From the NCBI GenBank assembly GCA_963785755.1, contig CAWAXG010000031.1:186001-250000 (forward strand): a DNA stretch of 64,000 nt, read 5' to 3'. The notes beneath the pieces are model-generated. The model worked only from the letters and a program-made list of their open reading frames with translations. It was not told the origin of the DNA and did not search any database. A program made the position numbers and the translations under genes. Source of the DNA: JACCXG01 sp963785755 (lineage in GTDB: Bacteria; Acidobacteriota; Vicinamibacteria; Vicinamibacterales; 2-12-FULL-66-21). Numbering within the stretch: the stretch's first letter is position 1; each line of letters starts with the position of its first letter. Shown one piece after another: positions 8,523 through 16,408 of this stretch.

Positions 8523-8880
8523 CAAGTTGGAAGTTGTAAAGAGCAAGTACAACGGAACCATCTCTCTTCAACTCCCAATTGCCAACTCCCCCGCCTCCGC
8601 GCGGCACGAATCGACGCGCGCTACGGCGAGGCCTCGCCCAGAGCTCGTCGCTGCGATCGAGCCGACGAGCGGCGGCGGGCAGCTCCCAACCGCTCAAACA
8701 TACGAGTTGCGCTTCGCGCCGCACGACGGCACGACGTCACGAAGAGCACGAAGGATCTGCTGAAACGTCTTTCGAACGTCGTGCCGCCGTGCCGTCGTGG
8801 CTTCGTGCAGCGCGGCAGCGCCCGAAACGTGATCCGTTGGAGGTTGGAAGTTGGGAATTGGAAGTTGACGTGCTGCTTGT
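8523..8880. repeat. Composite intergenic repeat: inverted heptamer arrays flanking a palindromic core
   Basis: A gene-free stretch between convergent genes. The left end (8524-8600) carries units such as AGTTGGAAGTTG and, in inverse orientation, CAACTCCCAATTG; the right end (8836-8867) carries GGAGGTTGGAAGTTGGGAATTGG in direct orientation. The core has GGCACGACGT (8728-8737) and its exact inverse ACGTCGTGCC (8776-8785), plus CACGAAGAGCACGAAGG units at 8739-8755 and a partner near 8801. No protein signal was seen. It could be a non-autonomous mobile or replication-slippage product. Confidence 0.65.
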
Positions 8881-8883
8881 TAA

Positions 8884-9756
8884 CTAACCAGTGAGCAGCG
8901 CAATCCGAGCGCGAACCTTGTCAGCGTCCTCGGCCGTTGGTGAGAGGCGCAGATACTCACTGTAGGCCGCGGCGGCGTTCTGTTTCTGCTGGAGCGCCTC
9001 GTAGCTGATGGCCATCGCCATCCGGAACGTAGCGTCCTCTGGATTCAGCTCCACCGCCTTCTTGTATTCCTCGATGGCGGCGGCATCGTCGCCCTTCTTG
9101 TGCAGGGTCAACGCCAGATTGAACGTCGTCACGTAGTCGGCGGGGAAGAGCTGCTGCGCCTGCCGGTACGACGCGATTGATTCGTCCCACCGCTGCAACA
9201 GTCCAAGAGCGCGCGCGAGATTGAACCGGTAGGCCCACCGGTCCGGATTGAGCGTGCAGGCGCGCTCGAAATACGGGATCGCTTCCTCGGTGCGCTCGAG
9301 CCGGACGAGCACCTGACCGAGGTTGCTGAGCGACTCCGCATCCCTGGGATTCTTGTCGACGGCCGCTTCGAACTGCGCGAGCGAGCTCAGATAGTCGCCG
9401 GAGCTGTACGACACGGTCGCTGCGCCGGACGGATCCATGAACGGTCGCGGCTTTTCGACGGCCGCGGCGACACCCGGTTCGTCTTCAGCCGCTCGAGGCT
9501 GACGTCGCGCGGCAAGCGGGTCCGCGGGCCTGGCCGTCACCGGACGCTCGGGTTCGGGCCTCTGCGTATACCAGATGGTGCCCACCGCAAGCACGCAGAC
9601 GCCGAGGACGATGCCCGACACCGTCGCCAGCGTCTTGCTGCGCGCAGCCTCGGCGGCGTGGTCTACCTTGACGACGTGCGCCCGGCACTTCGGGCAGCGA
9701 TCCCGGGACGAATCGAACTTGCTGCCGCAGCTTTCACAAACCCTCGGTTCCGCCAC
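8884..9756 (-). CDS. Zinc-ribbon, membrane-anchored TPR protein
   Basis: About 290 residues: an N-terminal CESC...CPKC zinc ribbon (Cys7, 10, 21, 24 from the chosen start), one membrane helix (about 42-60), a Pro/Arg-rich linker, then at least four TPR units (for example YLSSLAQFEAAVDKNPRDAE and AIPYFERACTLNPDRW). The GTG at 9756 is chosen: it overlaps the pilY1 stop by one base and has GGGAG eight bases upstream; an in-frame GTG at 9774 adds six residues. As the last gene of the minor pilin operon it may act like a PilF-type pilotin or scaffold, but this is inference from position and TPRs only. Confidence 0.85.
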   Translation of the reverse strand: MAEPRVCESCGSKFDSSRDRCPKCRAHVVKVDHAAEAARSKTLATVSGIVLGVCVLAVGTIWYTQRPEPERPVTARPADPLAARRQPRAAEDEPGVAAAVEKPRPFMDPSGAATVSYSSGDYLSSLAQFEAAVDKNPRDAESLSNLGQVLVRLERTEEAIPYFERACTLNPDRWAYRFNLARALGLLQRWDESIASYRQAQQLFPADYVTTFNLALTLHKKGDDAAAIEEYKKAVELNPEDATFRMAMAISYEALQQKQNAAAAYSEYLRLSPTAEDADKVRARIALLTG

Positions 9757-12700
9757 TACCTGATCTCCCGCCACGAAAGAATGCGCACGCCAACCTGGCC
9801 GACGCCGTTGTTGTAGTCCTCAGGGTCGCCGAATTTCTCGATGTTGGCGCCGCCGGCCACGCTTCCGCCGCCGGTGGTCGCCACGTAGAGATGCTGATCG
9901 ACGATGAACGGCGCCGTCGCGCGGCCGGCCAGCGTCTTGGCGATCGTGCTCTCGGTCTTGTCGATCTTGCCGTTCGCGTTCGAATCGTACGCGGCGCCAC
10001 CGGCATAGGTGACGGCGTAGAGATTCGTGGTGAAGTCATTGCACGGCGTCGTCGCGACCTCGTTCGTCGTCGTGAAGAACACGATGTCGCCGGCCACCGA
10101 CGGCGCCGTCGAGGGACGCTCGCCGGTCGCGAGCCCGGCCAGATTGCTCAGCGCGGTCAGGTTCTGCGAGAACATGATCGAGGCGCTCGAGGCCCCGTTC
10201 TTCAGCCCATAGAGCTTGAAGGTTCCCGTGCCCCCCGGCGCGCTGCTCGGCAGGATGTCACTGCCCGTGGCGAAGAACATGTAGACGTCGGTGCTGCCGA
10301 CGAAGAGCAATGCCGACGATCCGTAGATCGGCTGCGCCGTATCGATCATCTGGGTCTTCGAAATCGTCCCTGTCTCAGTGAAATTGAAGCGCCAGTACTT
10401 CCCGTCGATGTCGCCGAGGAAGGCCTTGTTGACGGTGAAGCTGCCGTTGTCGCCGGCTGCCGTCGGGTCGGCCTGCAGCGCGTTCTTCCGGCCGTTCGAT
10501 GCGACGTCCCCGACAATCAGACAGCCCGGTCCGCCGCAGGCCGAACCGGATGGATTGCCCACCAGCTTCCCGGTGTCCACGTCAATCAGGTACATCGCGT
10601 TCCCGGCTTTCGGCGCGCTCGCGCCCCGGTTGGGGATGAGGTTCTCGATGTTCGGGAAATAGCCCGACCCGACGATGACCGCGTTCGTCGATCGGTCGTA
10701 GTTCAGGGGACCGACGGCGGGGTCGGACCAGGTCAATCCGACCGTTTTCTCCGCATATGCCGCGCTCGCCTTGACGTCGCCGTAGATCTTGACCTTGCCG
10801 CCGGGCGTTCCGTCGGACACGGTGAACACCGCCGTATAGGTCGGATCGAAGCTCGAGTAGTTGGGAAACGCCCACTTGAAGGCGATCGACTCGTTCGGCG
10901 TGTCGAATTCCGAGAGCAGGCTGTTGACGGCCGTGAGGTCGTCCGATTCGGGCGGGACTCCCATGCCGGCTTTCGTGACGTCGAACGCCTGATAGAACGT
11001 TCCGCCGTTGCCCTGACCGATGAGGACGATGCTGCGCCAGTCGCCGTTGATCTTCACTTCCGCGAGTTTGGGCGAGCTGTCCACGAAGTAGTCGAACTGC
11101 TCGATGGGCTGACCGTCGACGAGCGTCCGGAGCTTCGGCAGCAGGTTGTAGGGGATGAACGCCCAGACTTCGAATCCCGTCCGTGCGTCCACCGCGTGGA
11201 TCATGCCGTCGTTGGCGCCGAAGAAGATGATTGAGCGGCGGTCCTTGTGGTCGGCGGCGAACGATCCGGGAGCGTCGCCGCGGCCGTAGTCGGTATCGGG
11301 CGCCGGATCCAGCGACGGTGGATCCATCAATGCTGGCGTCGATCCGATGATCGCGCCGAGCGGCAGCGATCGAATGTACGAGATGAGCGAGCTGGTATTG
11401 GCCCCGACGCCCATGTGGGCGGTCAGCGTCGCGGCGTTGGCGGTCGTGAACGCCACGACCGACCCGCCGCCCGAGCCGTCAGGCACGTAGGTGTAGATGT
11501 TGCGCGAATTCGGATCGGCCGGCGTCCGTGCCAGTCCGGCGAGCGTCGGGCGTCCGTCCAGATCGCGCCACAGCTTGGTGTTGTCGCTGACGAATTTCCA
11601 GCCGGCCGGCTTGGTTGAGTCGGTCTCGGGCTTATAGGCGCGGAACGCACGCAGACGCCCATCGAATCCCGGCAACGAGAAGCCTGCGGTGATGAGCACG
11701 TTCGAGCGCTGCGGCAGATCCTGACCGCCGGGGTCGGCGGTGATTTCGGTGTTCGGCAGCGAGTTCCCGATCGAGTCTTTCGCGTTCACCAGGTTGACGG
11801 TGCCCACGATCGGGCTGACCGGCAGGTACTCGCTCGCCTTGCTGCTGTCGAAATCGGAGGAGCGCGCGAAGCCCTGCTGCACCGCGTAATTGATCGAGCG
11901 GGTGATCTCGGCCGCCTGGGTCACCTTCTGATAGCGGCCGGCGCTCGAGGTGGCGATGCTCTGCAGCTCGGCTTCATCAGCGGCAGCCGGATTGATGGCC
12001 AGCACGTGAATCGGAATGCGGTGCGTCACGCCGCTCGCGGTGACCGACAGGAACGTTGCCGCGGTGGTCGCGGGATTGTGGGCGGCGTTGTAGGCCGCGT
12101 TCCCGTCATCCTTGCCGCTGGTGATCAGCACGACGACGGTGTTGCGACAGGGGCGGTTCGCCGCCGTGTCGGCGGTCATCGCCGCGACCGCGGCGTTCCG
12201 GGCATCGATCAGCGCGTAATCGATCGGCCGATCGTTGTAGCCGACGTCACCGAGACCGGCCGGAATGATTCCCGCGTTGTCTCCGACGCCCCGGTTCATG
12301 ATCGTGACGATGCTGGCCGCGGTGTTGGCGTTCGGAGTCACCATCACCGTGCCCGGCGGGATCGTGGTCTGCGCGTAACTCGCCTGGGCGACGCTGGGCG
12401 CGTAGATCCCGTATTTGCCGAGCACCCCCGCGTTGCAGGGGGTGGTGTCGCTGAACAGCGTCTGCGAGAGGTCGGTTACTCGGACCGGCTTGTCGCAGGC
12501 CGGCGACGTGCGCCAGGCCGGCGTCCTCTGACGCAGCCGGACCAGCCCCCACCGGTAGGTGATGCCGGCATTCTCACCGACCGCGGCGGCGATCCCCTGA
12601 CGCGCGATCGCCCACCGGGTGGGATTCAGGAACGCGGCATCGGTGGCGGCCACGCCGGTGGCGGGAGACGCGACGATGGTGGACGCCGTGTACCGTCCCG

Positions 12701-13067
12701 GAGAAATCTCGTATGCAAGATTGCGGTAGATGCGCTGATAGAACGGCTGCGTCGCCGGCGTGATGTTCGGAAAGGCGCTCATCACCGCGGCGTCCGCCGT
12801 GGACGAGTACACGTTCGGGTCGTAGAAGTTGCCGTTGCCGTCCTCGAGCATCTGCAACGAGGTGTCGAGGACGATGATCACGGTCGGCGGCACCCGCTTC
12901 GCGAAGAGCAGGGGATCGAGCTGGGCCGAGGCCGTCGCCGTCCAGTAAAGGCTGGCGATCAGGCACACCAGCGCGCCGGCGGCGCGCCGGCGGCGCACGT
13001 ACCAGGACGCGCGGTGCGCCGTGGCGGGACGGCGTGCGCCGTATGACGAAGGCTTATGTGGTCGCAT
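9756..13067 (-). CDS. pilY1: PilY1/PilC-like pilus tip and biogenesis factor
   Basis: Large secreted protein (1103 residues) with a hydrophobic signal near 29-49 ending TASAQ. The N-terminal part starts with TVIIVLDTSLQM, a von Willebrand A-like strand with a DxS metal motif. From about residue 600 the C-terminal half shows PilY1 beta-propeller features (IIFFGANDGMIHAVDARTG, VFIPYNLLPKL-type strand, LIDVDTGKL, FLGDIDGKYWRF). Near the end, DSNANGKIDKTE looks like an EF-hand-type calcium loop. In characterised systems PilY1 sits at the pilus tip and controls extension and retraction through calcium. It is fifth in an operon with fimT, pilV, pilW and pilX, the usual arrangement. The C-terminus RILSWREIR is shared with the PilX at 19562. 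Confidence 0.93.
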   Translation of the reverse strand: MRPHKPSSYGARRPATAHRASWYVRRRRAAGALVCLIASLYWTATASAQLDPLLFAKRVPPTVIIVLDTSLQMLEDGNGNFYDPNVYSSTADAAVMSAFPNITPATQPFYQRIYRNLAYEISPGRYTASTIVASPATGVAATDAAFLNPTRWAIARQGIAAAVGENAGITYRWGLVRLRQRTPAWRTSPACDKPVRVTDLSQTLFSDTTPCNAGVLGKYGIYAPSVAQASYAQTTIPPGTVMVTPNANTAASIVTIMNRGVGDNAGIIPAGLGDVGYNDRPIDYALIDARNAAVAAMTADTAANRPCRNTVVVLITSGKDDGNAAYNAAHNPATTAATFLSVTASGVTHRIPIHVLAINPAAADEAELQSIATSSAGRYQKVTQAAEITRSINYAVQQGFARSSDFDSSKASEYLPVSPIVGTVNLVNAKDSIGNSLPNTEITADPGGQDLPQRSNVLITAGFSLPGFDGRLRAFRAYKPETDSTKPAGWKFVSDNTKLWRDLDGRPTLAGLARTPADPNSRNIYTYVPDGSGGGSVVAFTTANAATLTAHMGVGANTSSLISYIRSLPLGAIIGSTPALMDPPSLDPAPDTDYGRGDAPGSFAADHKDRRSIIFFGANDGMIHAVDARTGFEVWAFIPYNLLPKLRTLVDGQPIEQFDYFVDSSPKLAEVKINGDWRSIVLIGQGNGGTFYQAFDVTKAGMGVPPESDDLTAVNSLLSEFDTPNESIAFKWAFPNYSSFDPTYTAVFTVSDGTPGGKVKIYGDVKASAAYAEKTVGLTWSDPAVGPLNYDRSTNAVIVGSGYFPNIENLIPNRGASAPKAGNAMYLIDVDTGKLVGNPSGSACGGPGCLIVGDVASNGRKNALQADPTAAGDNGSFTVNKAFLGDIDGKYWRFNFTETGTISKTQMIDTAQPIYGSSALLFVGSTDVYMFFATGSDILPSSAPGGTGTFKLYGLKNGASSASIMFSQNLTALSNLAGLATGERPSTAPSVAGDIVFFTTTNEVATTPCNDFTTNLYAVTYAGGAAYDSNANGKIDKTESTIAKTLAGRATAPFIVDQHLYVATTGGGSVAGGANIEKFGDPEDYNNGVGQVGVRILSWREIR

Positions 13068-13080
13068 GACTCGTATCCGT

Positions 13081-13854
13081 TCAATCCACGCTCTGGCGGC
13101 TGTTGGTGAGGGCCTTGCCGGCGACGCCCACCGCGGCCTTGCGCGCGCGCTGATTCAGTTCTTCCTGTCCGCGCTGCGCGATCTGGCCGCGCTCGATTTC
13201 CGTGCTCGAGGTGCGCGCGACCGTGACTTCGACGACTTTGCGTGTGCCCGTCGGGCCGATCGCTTCGGCGTGCAGCGTCAGCGTGCCGTTCGCGTCCGAC
13301 AGCGCGTTGTTGTCGGGGATCGATCCCGGATTGCCCTGGGCATCTGGTGGCGCGTCCGCCGGGTCATCGGCGACCCAGACGCTGACGTAATAGGGGCTGT
13401 CGATCCGGCTGTCGGGCAGCAGCTCGGACAGCGGGCCCCACGCGAACAGCTTCCACTGCGGGTTGTTGCCGCCCCAGAGGTTCAAGCTGTCAGTGTCCGC
13501 CTGCAGCTGCGCGGTCGCGGTGTTCGTGCCGCAGCAGAGCAGAATGGTGCCGCCGCCGGGCAGCGTCTTGTTCGCCGCTATCGCGCCGTCGATGAACGAT
13601 GACTGCACCGTTCCCGCGAGCACGTCGTTCCACCGCGGCACCATGAGCAGGTCCTGAACGACACGCTCGACCACCGCGTCGGCGGCATAAACCGCTTCCT
13701 GGCTGTTGCGATGGTTGTTGGCGATCATGGTCTCGGTGTTGGTGACCATCACCACCGCGGCGCCGAGCGCCGTCAGCAGCATCATCGACATCAGCGCGAT
13801 GACCAGCGCCGTCCCCTGTTCGTTGCCGAGGCGCGAACGGAATCGTTTCAACAT
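13081..13854 (-). CDS. pilX: PilX-like minor pilin
   Basis: About 257 residues. The N-terminus MLKRFRSRLGNEQG-TALVIALMSMMLLTALGAAVVMV matches the PilX N-terminal class (cleavage after Gly, no Glu5), followed by the helix NTETMIANNHRNSQEAVYAADAVVE typical of PilX. The ATG at 13854 has GAGG six bases upstream; longer in-frame starts would run into pilW. A conserved LLCCG pair lies in the middle. Minor pilins of this type prime pilus assembly with PilV, PilW and PilY1. It lies 8 bases after pilW and 13 before pilY1. Confidence 0.9.
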   Translation of the reverse strand: MLKRFRSRLGNEQGTALVIALMSMMLLTALGAAVVMVTNTETMIANNHRNSQEAVYAADAVVERVVQDLLMVPRWNDVLAGTVQSSFIDGAIAANKTLPGGGTILLCCGTNTATAQLQADTDSLNLWGGNNPQWKLFAWGPLSELLPDSRIDSPYYVSVWVADDPADAPPDAQGNPGSIPDNNALSDANGTLTLHAEAIGPTGTRKVVEVTVARTSSTEIERGQIAQRGQEELNQRARKAAVGVAGKALTNSRQSVD

Positions 13855-13862
13855 GGGCGGCC

Positions 13863-14963
13863 TCAGCGGGTGAGATTCAGGTTGCGCGGCGTGATTTCGA
13901 AGCGCACCGTGTAGTCCGGCACGAGGCGATTGCCGCCCTGGGACTTGCCGGGATTCATGAACAGGTTCGCGTCCGTTCCGCGCAGCGTCGGCGAGGCCGC
14001 CTGCATCCGCAGCGTCACCCGGACTTTCCGGATCCGCAGCAGGTCGGCGTCGAACTCGTTGTCGCCGCCGCCGCACCAGGGGCCGTTCTGGAACATCGTC
14101 AGCGGCAGCTTGGCGAGCGATCCCTCGTCGGTGGCCAGCACCGGCATCGCTCCGGCGTTGTAGTTGCCGGCCTCGTCGTAGAGGCAGTTCGCGCCGGCGC
14201 CCGGCGACGGTTTCGGCTGCGTCGGCGGATTGGGATCGCCGAAATACTCGAACCGGAGATCGACGACGTCGTCGACCAGCGGCAGCTCGGAGGTGCCGCC
14301 ATCGTACCGGACCAGCTGGTTGGTGTCGGGGTTCCGGTAATAGGTGTTCGTAACGATCTGCGTGATCGTGGACCCGGCGGCATACTCGTGGTTCATGGTC
14401 TCGCCGCGGTGCTGCAGGTGGCCGGCGTCATGCTGCACCTGGGTGAGCGTGAACGTGTCGAAGTGTCCGGTCGAATCGAAGATGATGACCGACATGCCGA
14501 TCTCGAAGCCGCAGAGCTCCTTGGCGACCGGGCAGTTCGGCGGATAGGTCACCTTGAGTTCCGTCGACTGGGGCGGCATCGAATGCTCGATCGTCGTTTG
14601 CGAGTACGAGTTCGGGATATAGGAGAGCGTGATGGTGTCGGCGAGGGCAGCGTCACGAGCGTCGGCATCGTTGAGGCCCATCCGCCGCGGCACGATCGGC
14701 GCGAAGAAGTTGATGAGCGACCCGGTCCGGCTGCCGAAGTACGGGCCGGCCCCGGCCATCAGCAGTTCCTTGAACAGCACGTCCGATCCGATCCGCATGC
14801 GCTGCTGCAGGTCGGACTGCTCCGGCTGCGCCTGCGCCGTGCCCTGTGCCGGATTGAGCAGGCCGAAGATCGCTCCGGTGACGGTGATCATGATCGCGCT
14901 CGCGATGAGCATCTCGACGAGCGAGTAGCCAGCCTCCGACGACAGCCGTTGACCGGCGCTCAT
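13863..14963 (-). CDS. pilW: PilW-like minor pilin
   Basis: 366 residues with prepilin start SSEAG-YSLVEMLIASAIMITVTGAIFGLL (Glu5 present). The body contains LQQRMRIGSDVLFKELLMAGAGPYFG, a region typical of PilW-type minor pilins, and a C-terminal beta-rich domain with LLRIRKVRVTLRMQA. Its ATG overlaps the pilV stop by 4 bases (ATGA). The paralogue at 18496-19565 aligns along its full length, for example CGFEIGMSVIIFDSTGHFD against CGFSAGTTVLVHDSSGNFD. Confidence 0.9.
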   Translation of the reverse strand: MSAGQRLSSEAGYSLVEMLIASAIMITVTGAIFGLLNPAQGTAQAQPEQSDLQQRMRIGSDVLFKELLMAGAGPYFGSRTGSLINFFAPIVPRRMGLNDADARDAALADTITLSYIPNSYSQTTIEHSMPPQSTELKVTYPPNCPVAKELCGFEIGMSVIIFDSTGHFDTFTLTQVQHDAGHLQHRGETMNHEYAAGSTITQIVTNTYYRNPDTNQLVRYDGGTSELPLVDDVVDLRFEYFGDPNPPTQPKPSPGAGANCLYDEAGNYNAGAMPVLATDEGSLAKLPLTMFQNGPWCGGGDNEFDADLLRIRKVRVTLRMQAASPTLRGTDANLFMNPGKSQGGNRLVPDYTVRFEITPRNLNLTR

Positions 14964-15550
14964 GACGCCTTCCGTGTCTTGGCGCTCGTCAGCAGGGCAT
15001 CGCCCGCCATCCGCCGGCGCCTGTTGTTGTCCGCCGTCGCCGTTCGCGTGCCCTCGTTGGAGATCGGCGACACCAGCACTTGAATCACGATCGTGTTGTT
15101 CGGGTTCGTCGGCAGCGGCACGATCGCCCAGCGCCGGACGAAGGCGGCGTTCGACGGGGCGTCCTGGCCGGTTCCGACCCAGGCGCCATTGGCATCGAGA
15201 AAATCGACGTAGCCGATGGTGTTCTCATCGAGCGAGCGGCTCGGCGACGGGTTCAGCCCGTTCCCGTCCGCGGTGAGCGGATAGTTGGCGAGATTGGACG
15301 TCGTGTCGGTGACCGGCAGCCCCAGACCGTTCAGGTCGAAACCCCACGTCAGCGAGCGGATCTGCTCCATCTTCTGCGCCGCCAGCGCGGTCGTCGACGT
15401 CTGCCGGCGCGCGACCAGATTGGCGTTGGTGGAGACCGCGAAGAGCTGCGCCACGCCGAGCGAGACGGTCATCAGAATCGCCATCGCGATGACCACTTCG
15501 ACGAGGCTGAAGCCGCCGCTACTGTTGAATCTGGATCTTGCCGGCGCCAT
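14960..15550 (-). CDS. pilV: PilV-like minor pilin
   Basis: 196 residues. Prepilin start RFNSSGG-FSLVEVVIAMAILMTVSLGVAQLF with Glu5, then the ALAAQKMEQIRSLTW helix typical of PilV/GspI-like minor pilins. The ATG at 15550 lies inside the end of the preceding fimT gene in another frame, so the two overlap by about 32 bases if fimT ends at 15519. The C-terminal part resembles that of the second PilV at 17924 (FVRRWAIVPLP versus FVRRWSVEVFA). Confidence 0.9.
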   Translation of the reverse strand: MAPARSRFNSSGGFSLVEVVIAMAILMTVSLGVAQLFAVSTNANLVARRQTSTTALAAQKMEQIRSLTWGFDLNGLGLPVTDTTSNLANYPLTADGNGLNPSPSRSLDENTIGYVDFLDANGAWVGTGQDAPSNAAFVRRWAIVPLPTNPNNTIVIQVLVSPISNEGTRTATADNNRRRRMAGDALLTSAKTRKAS

Positions 15551-16068
15551 TGATTGTCATCGCTTTCGATTTGCCGTCCCGTGTTACCGAGATCGACACG
15601 GGAGTCGTGATTTCCGTCACGACGTTCGAGACCACGCTGGTACGCGGTGCCGTCAGGTTGAAATTGCATGACCTCGCTCGGCACGGTCGCGCCGAGCGGG
15701 AGCGTACGCACGGGTCCGTCGTAATTCGGCCGGGTCATGAGATCGGCGTCGGCCGGGAACGGGTAGGCGCTCAGCAGACAGCGGTTCGTCGCGCTGTCGG
15801 CGGCGTTGTTCAGGAACTCGACGGTGCGGTAGTAACCGGTCGTCGGGCAGTTCAACCGCACGCGCAGGACTCGATTCGTGGTGACGGACTTCAGCCGCGC
15901 ACTCTGGAACTCCCGTTCGAGCTCGCGGGCCGCGGAAGTGAGCTTCGCGTTCTGCGAGACGTCACCGAGCATCGGCACCGCGACGGCCATGATTGCGCCG
16001 GCCACGGCGAGGGTGAGCATCAACTCGTTGAGGGAGAAGCCTCGTTCTGAGAGGCGGGACGAACCCAT
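15472..16068 (-). CDS. FimT/GspH-like minor pilin with apparent frameshift
   Basis: Prepilin start SERG-FSLNELMLTLAVAGAIMAVAVP with Glu5, then REFQSARLKSVTTNRVLRVRLNC typical of GspH/FimT. As read, the product continues to 15472, but after MQFQPDGTAY (near 15641) it turns Arg/Asp-rich and unlike the family. Removing one C on the coding strand (GG at 15639-15640 on +) restores a typical beta-strand end, SVVSNVVTEITTPVSISV to GAGKIQIQQ, with a TAG at 15519-15521. The true gene is therefore probably 15519-16068. It is the first gene of the operon, 13 bases from the -12 element of a sigma-54 promoter, with no clear ribosome site. Confidence 0.88.
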   Translation of the reverse strand: MGSSRLSERGFSLNELMLTLAVAGAIMAVAVPMLGDVSQNAKLTSAARELEREFQSARLKSVTTNRVLRVRLNCPTTGYYRTVEFLNNAADSATNRCLLSAYPFPADADLMTRPNYDGPVRTLPLGATVPSEVMQFQPDGTAYQRGLERRDGNHDSRVDLGNTGRQIESDDNQWRRQDPDSTVAAASASSKWSSRWRF

Positions 16069-16080
16069 GCCCTGCGGTTT

Positions 16081-16096
16081 AGCACCCCCCGTGCCA
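16081..16096 (-). promoter_or_regulatory. Sigma-54 (-24/-12) promoter of the minor pilin operon
   Basis: Read on the minus strand, TGGCACG (16090-16096), four bases, then GTGCT (16081-16085). Against the consensus TGGCACG-N4-TTGCW the only mismatch is the first T of the -12 box. GG and GC spacing is exact. It lies just upstream of fimT, and a PilR-like activator with the GAFTGA sigma-54 contact motif is encoded at 20971. The predicted start of transcription, near 16071, is only a few bases from the ATG, implying a leaderless or nearly leaderless mRNA. Confidence 0.75.
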
Positions 16097-16222
16097 CACG
16101 AATAACTCGTTCGCGGACAGAGCGTTTCGTCGAACTGACACGATCGTCGTTGCGCTGTCCGGAACGGGGGTGTGCCGTTTTAGGACCCAGACTGACGGTT
16201 CTGCAACAAGGCGCCGGTGAAG

Positions 16223-16240
16223 TTGGCACGACACCTGTTA
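16223..16240 (+). promoter_or_regulatory. Possible weaker sigma-54 promoter before the kinase gene
   Basis: TTGGCACG (16223-16230) followed by CTGTTA at the -12 spacing; the invariant GC of the -12 box is GT here, so this is a partial match. The 340 bases between fimT and the kinase ATG otherwise contain no open frame with a recognisable product. If real it would transcribe the kinase with a leader of about 160 bases. Confidence 0.35.
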
Positions 16241-16408
16241 CTCGCGTTCGACGCCTGGTGCGCAGTGCTCGAAAATGGGCGGTTTTTCAGGCCGCAGTCT
16301 ATGATCGGGGCACTGACAGGGAACTTTTTCGACTCCCTTCTCCCGTCCTCGACACCGGTCCTCATTTTGCTGACAGGAGGAAGCGAGCAAGGAAAGCGAC
16401 TTGTACTC

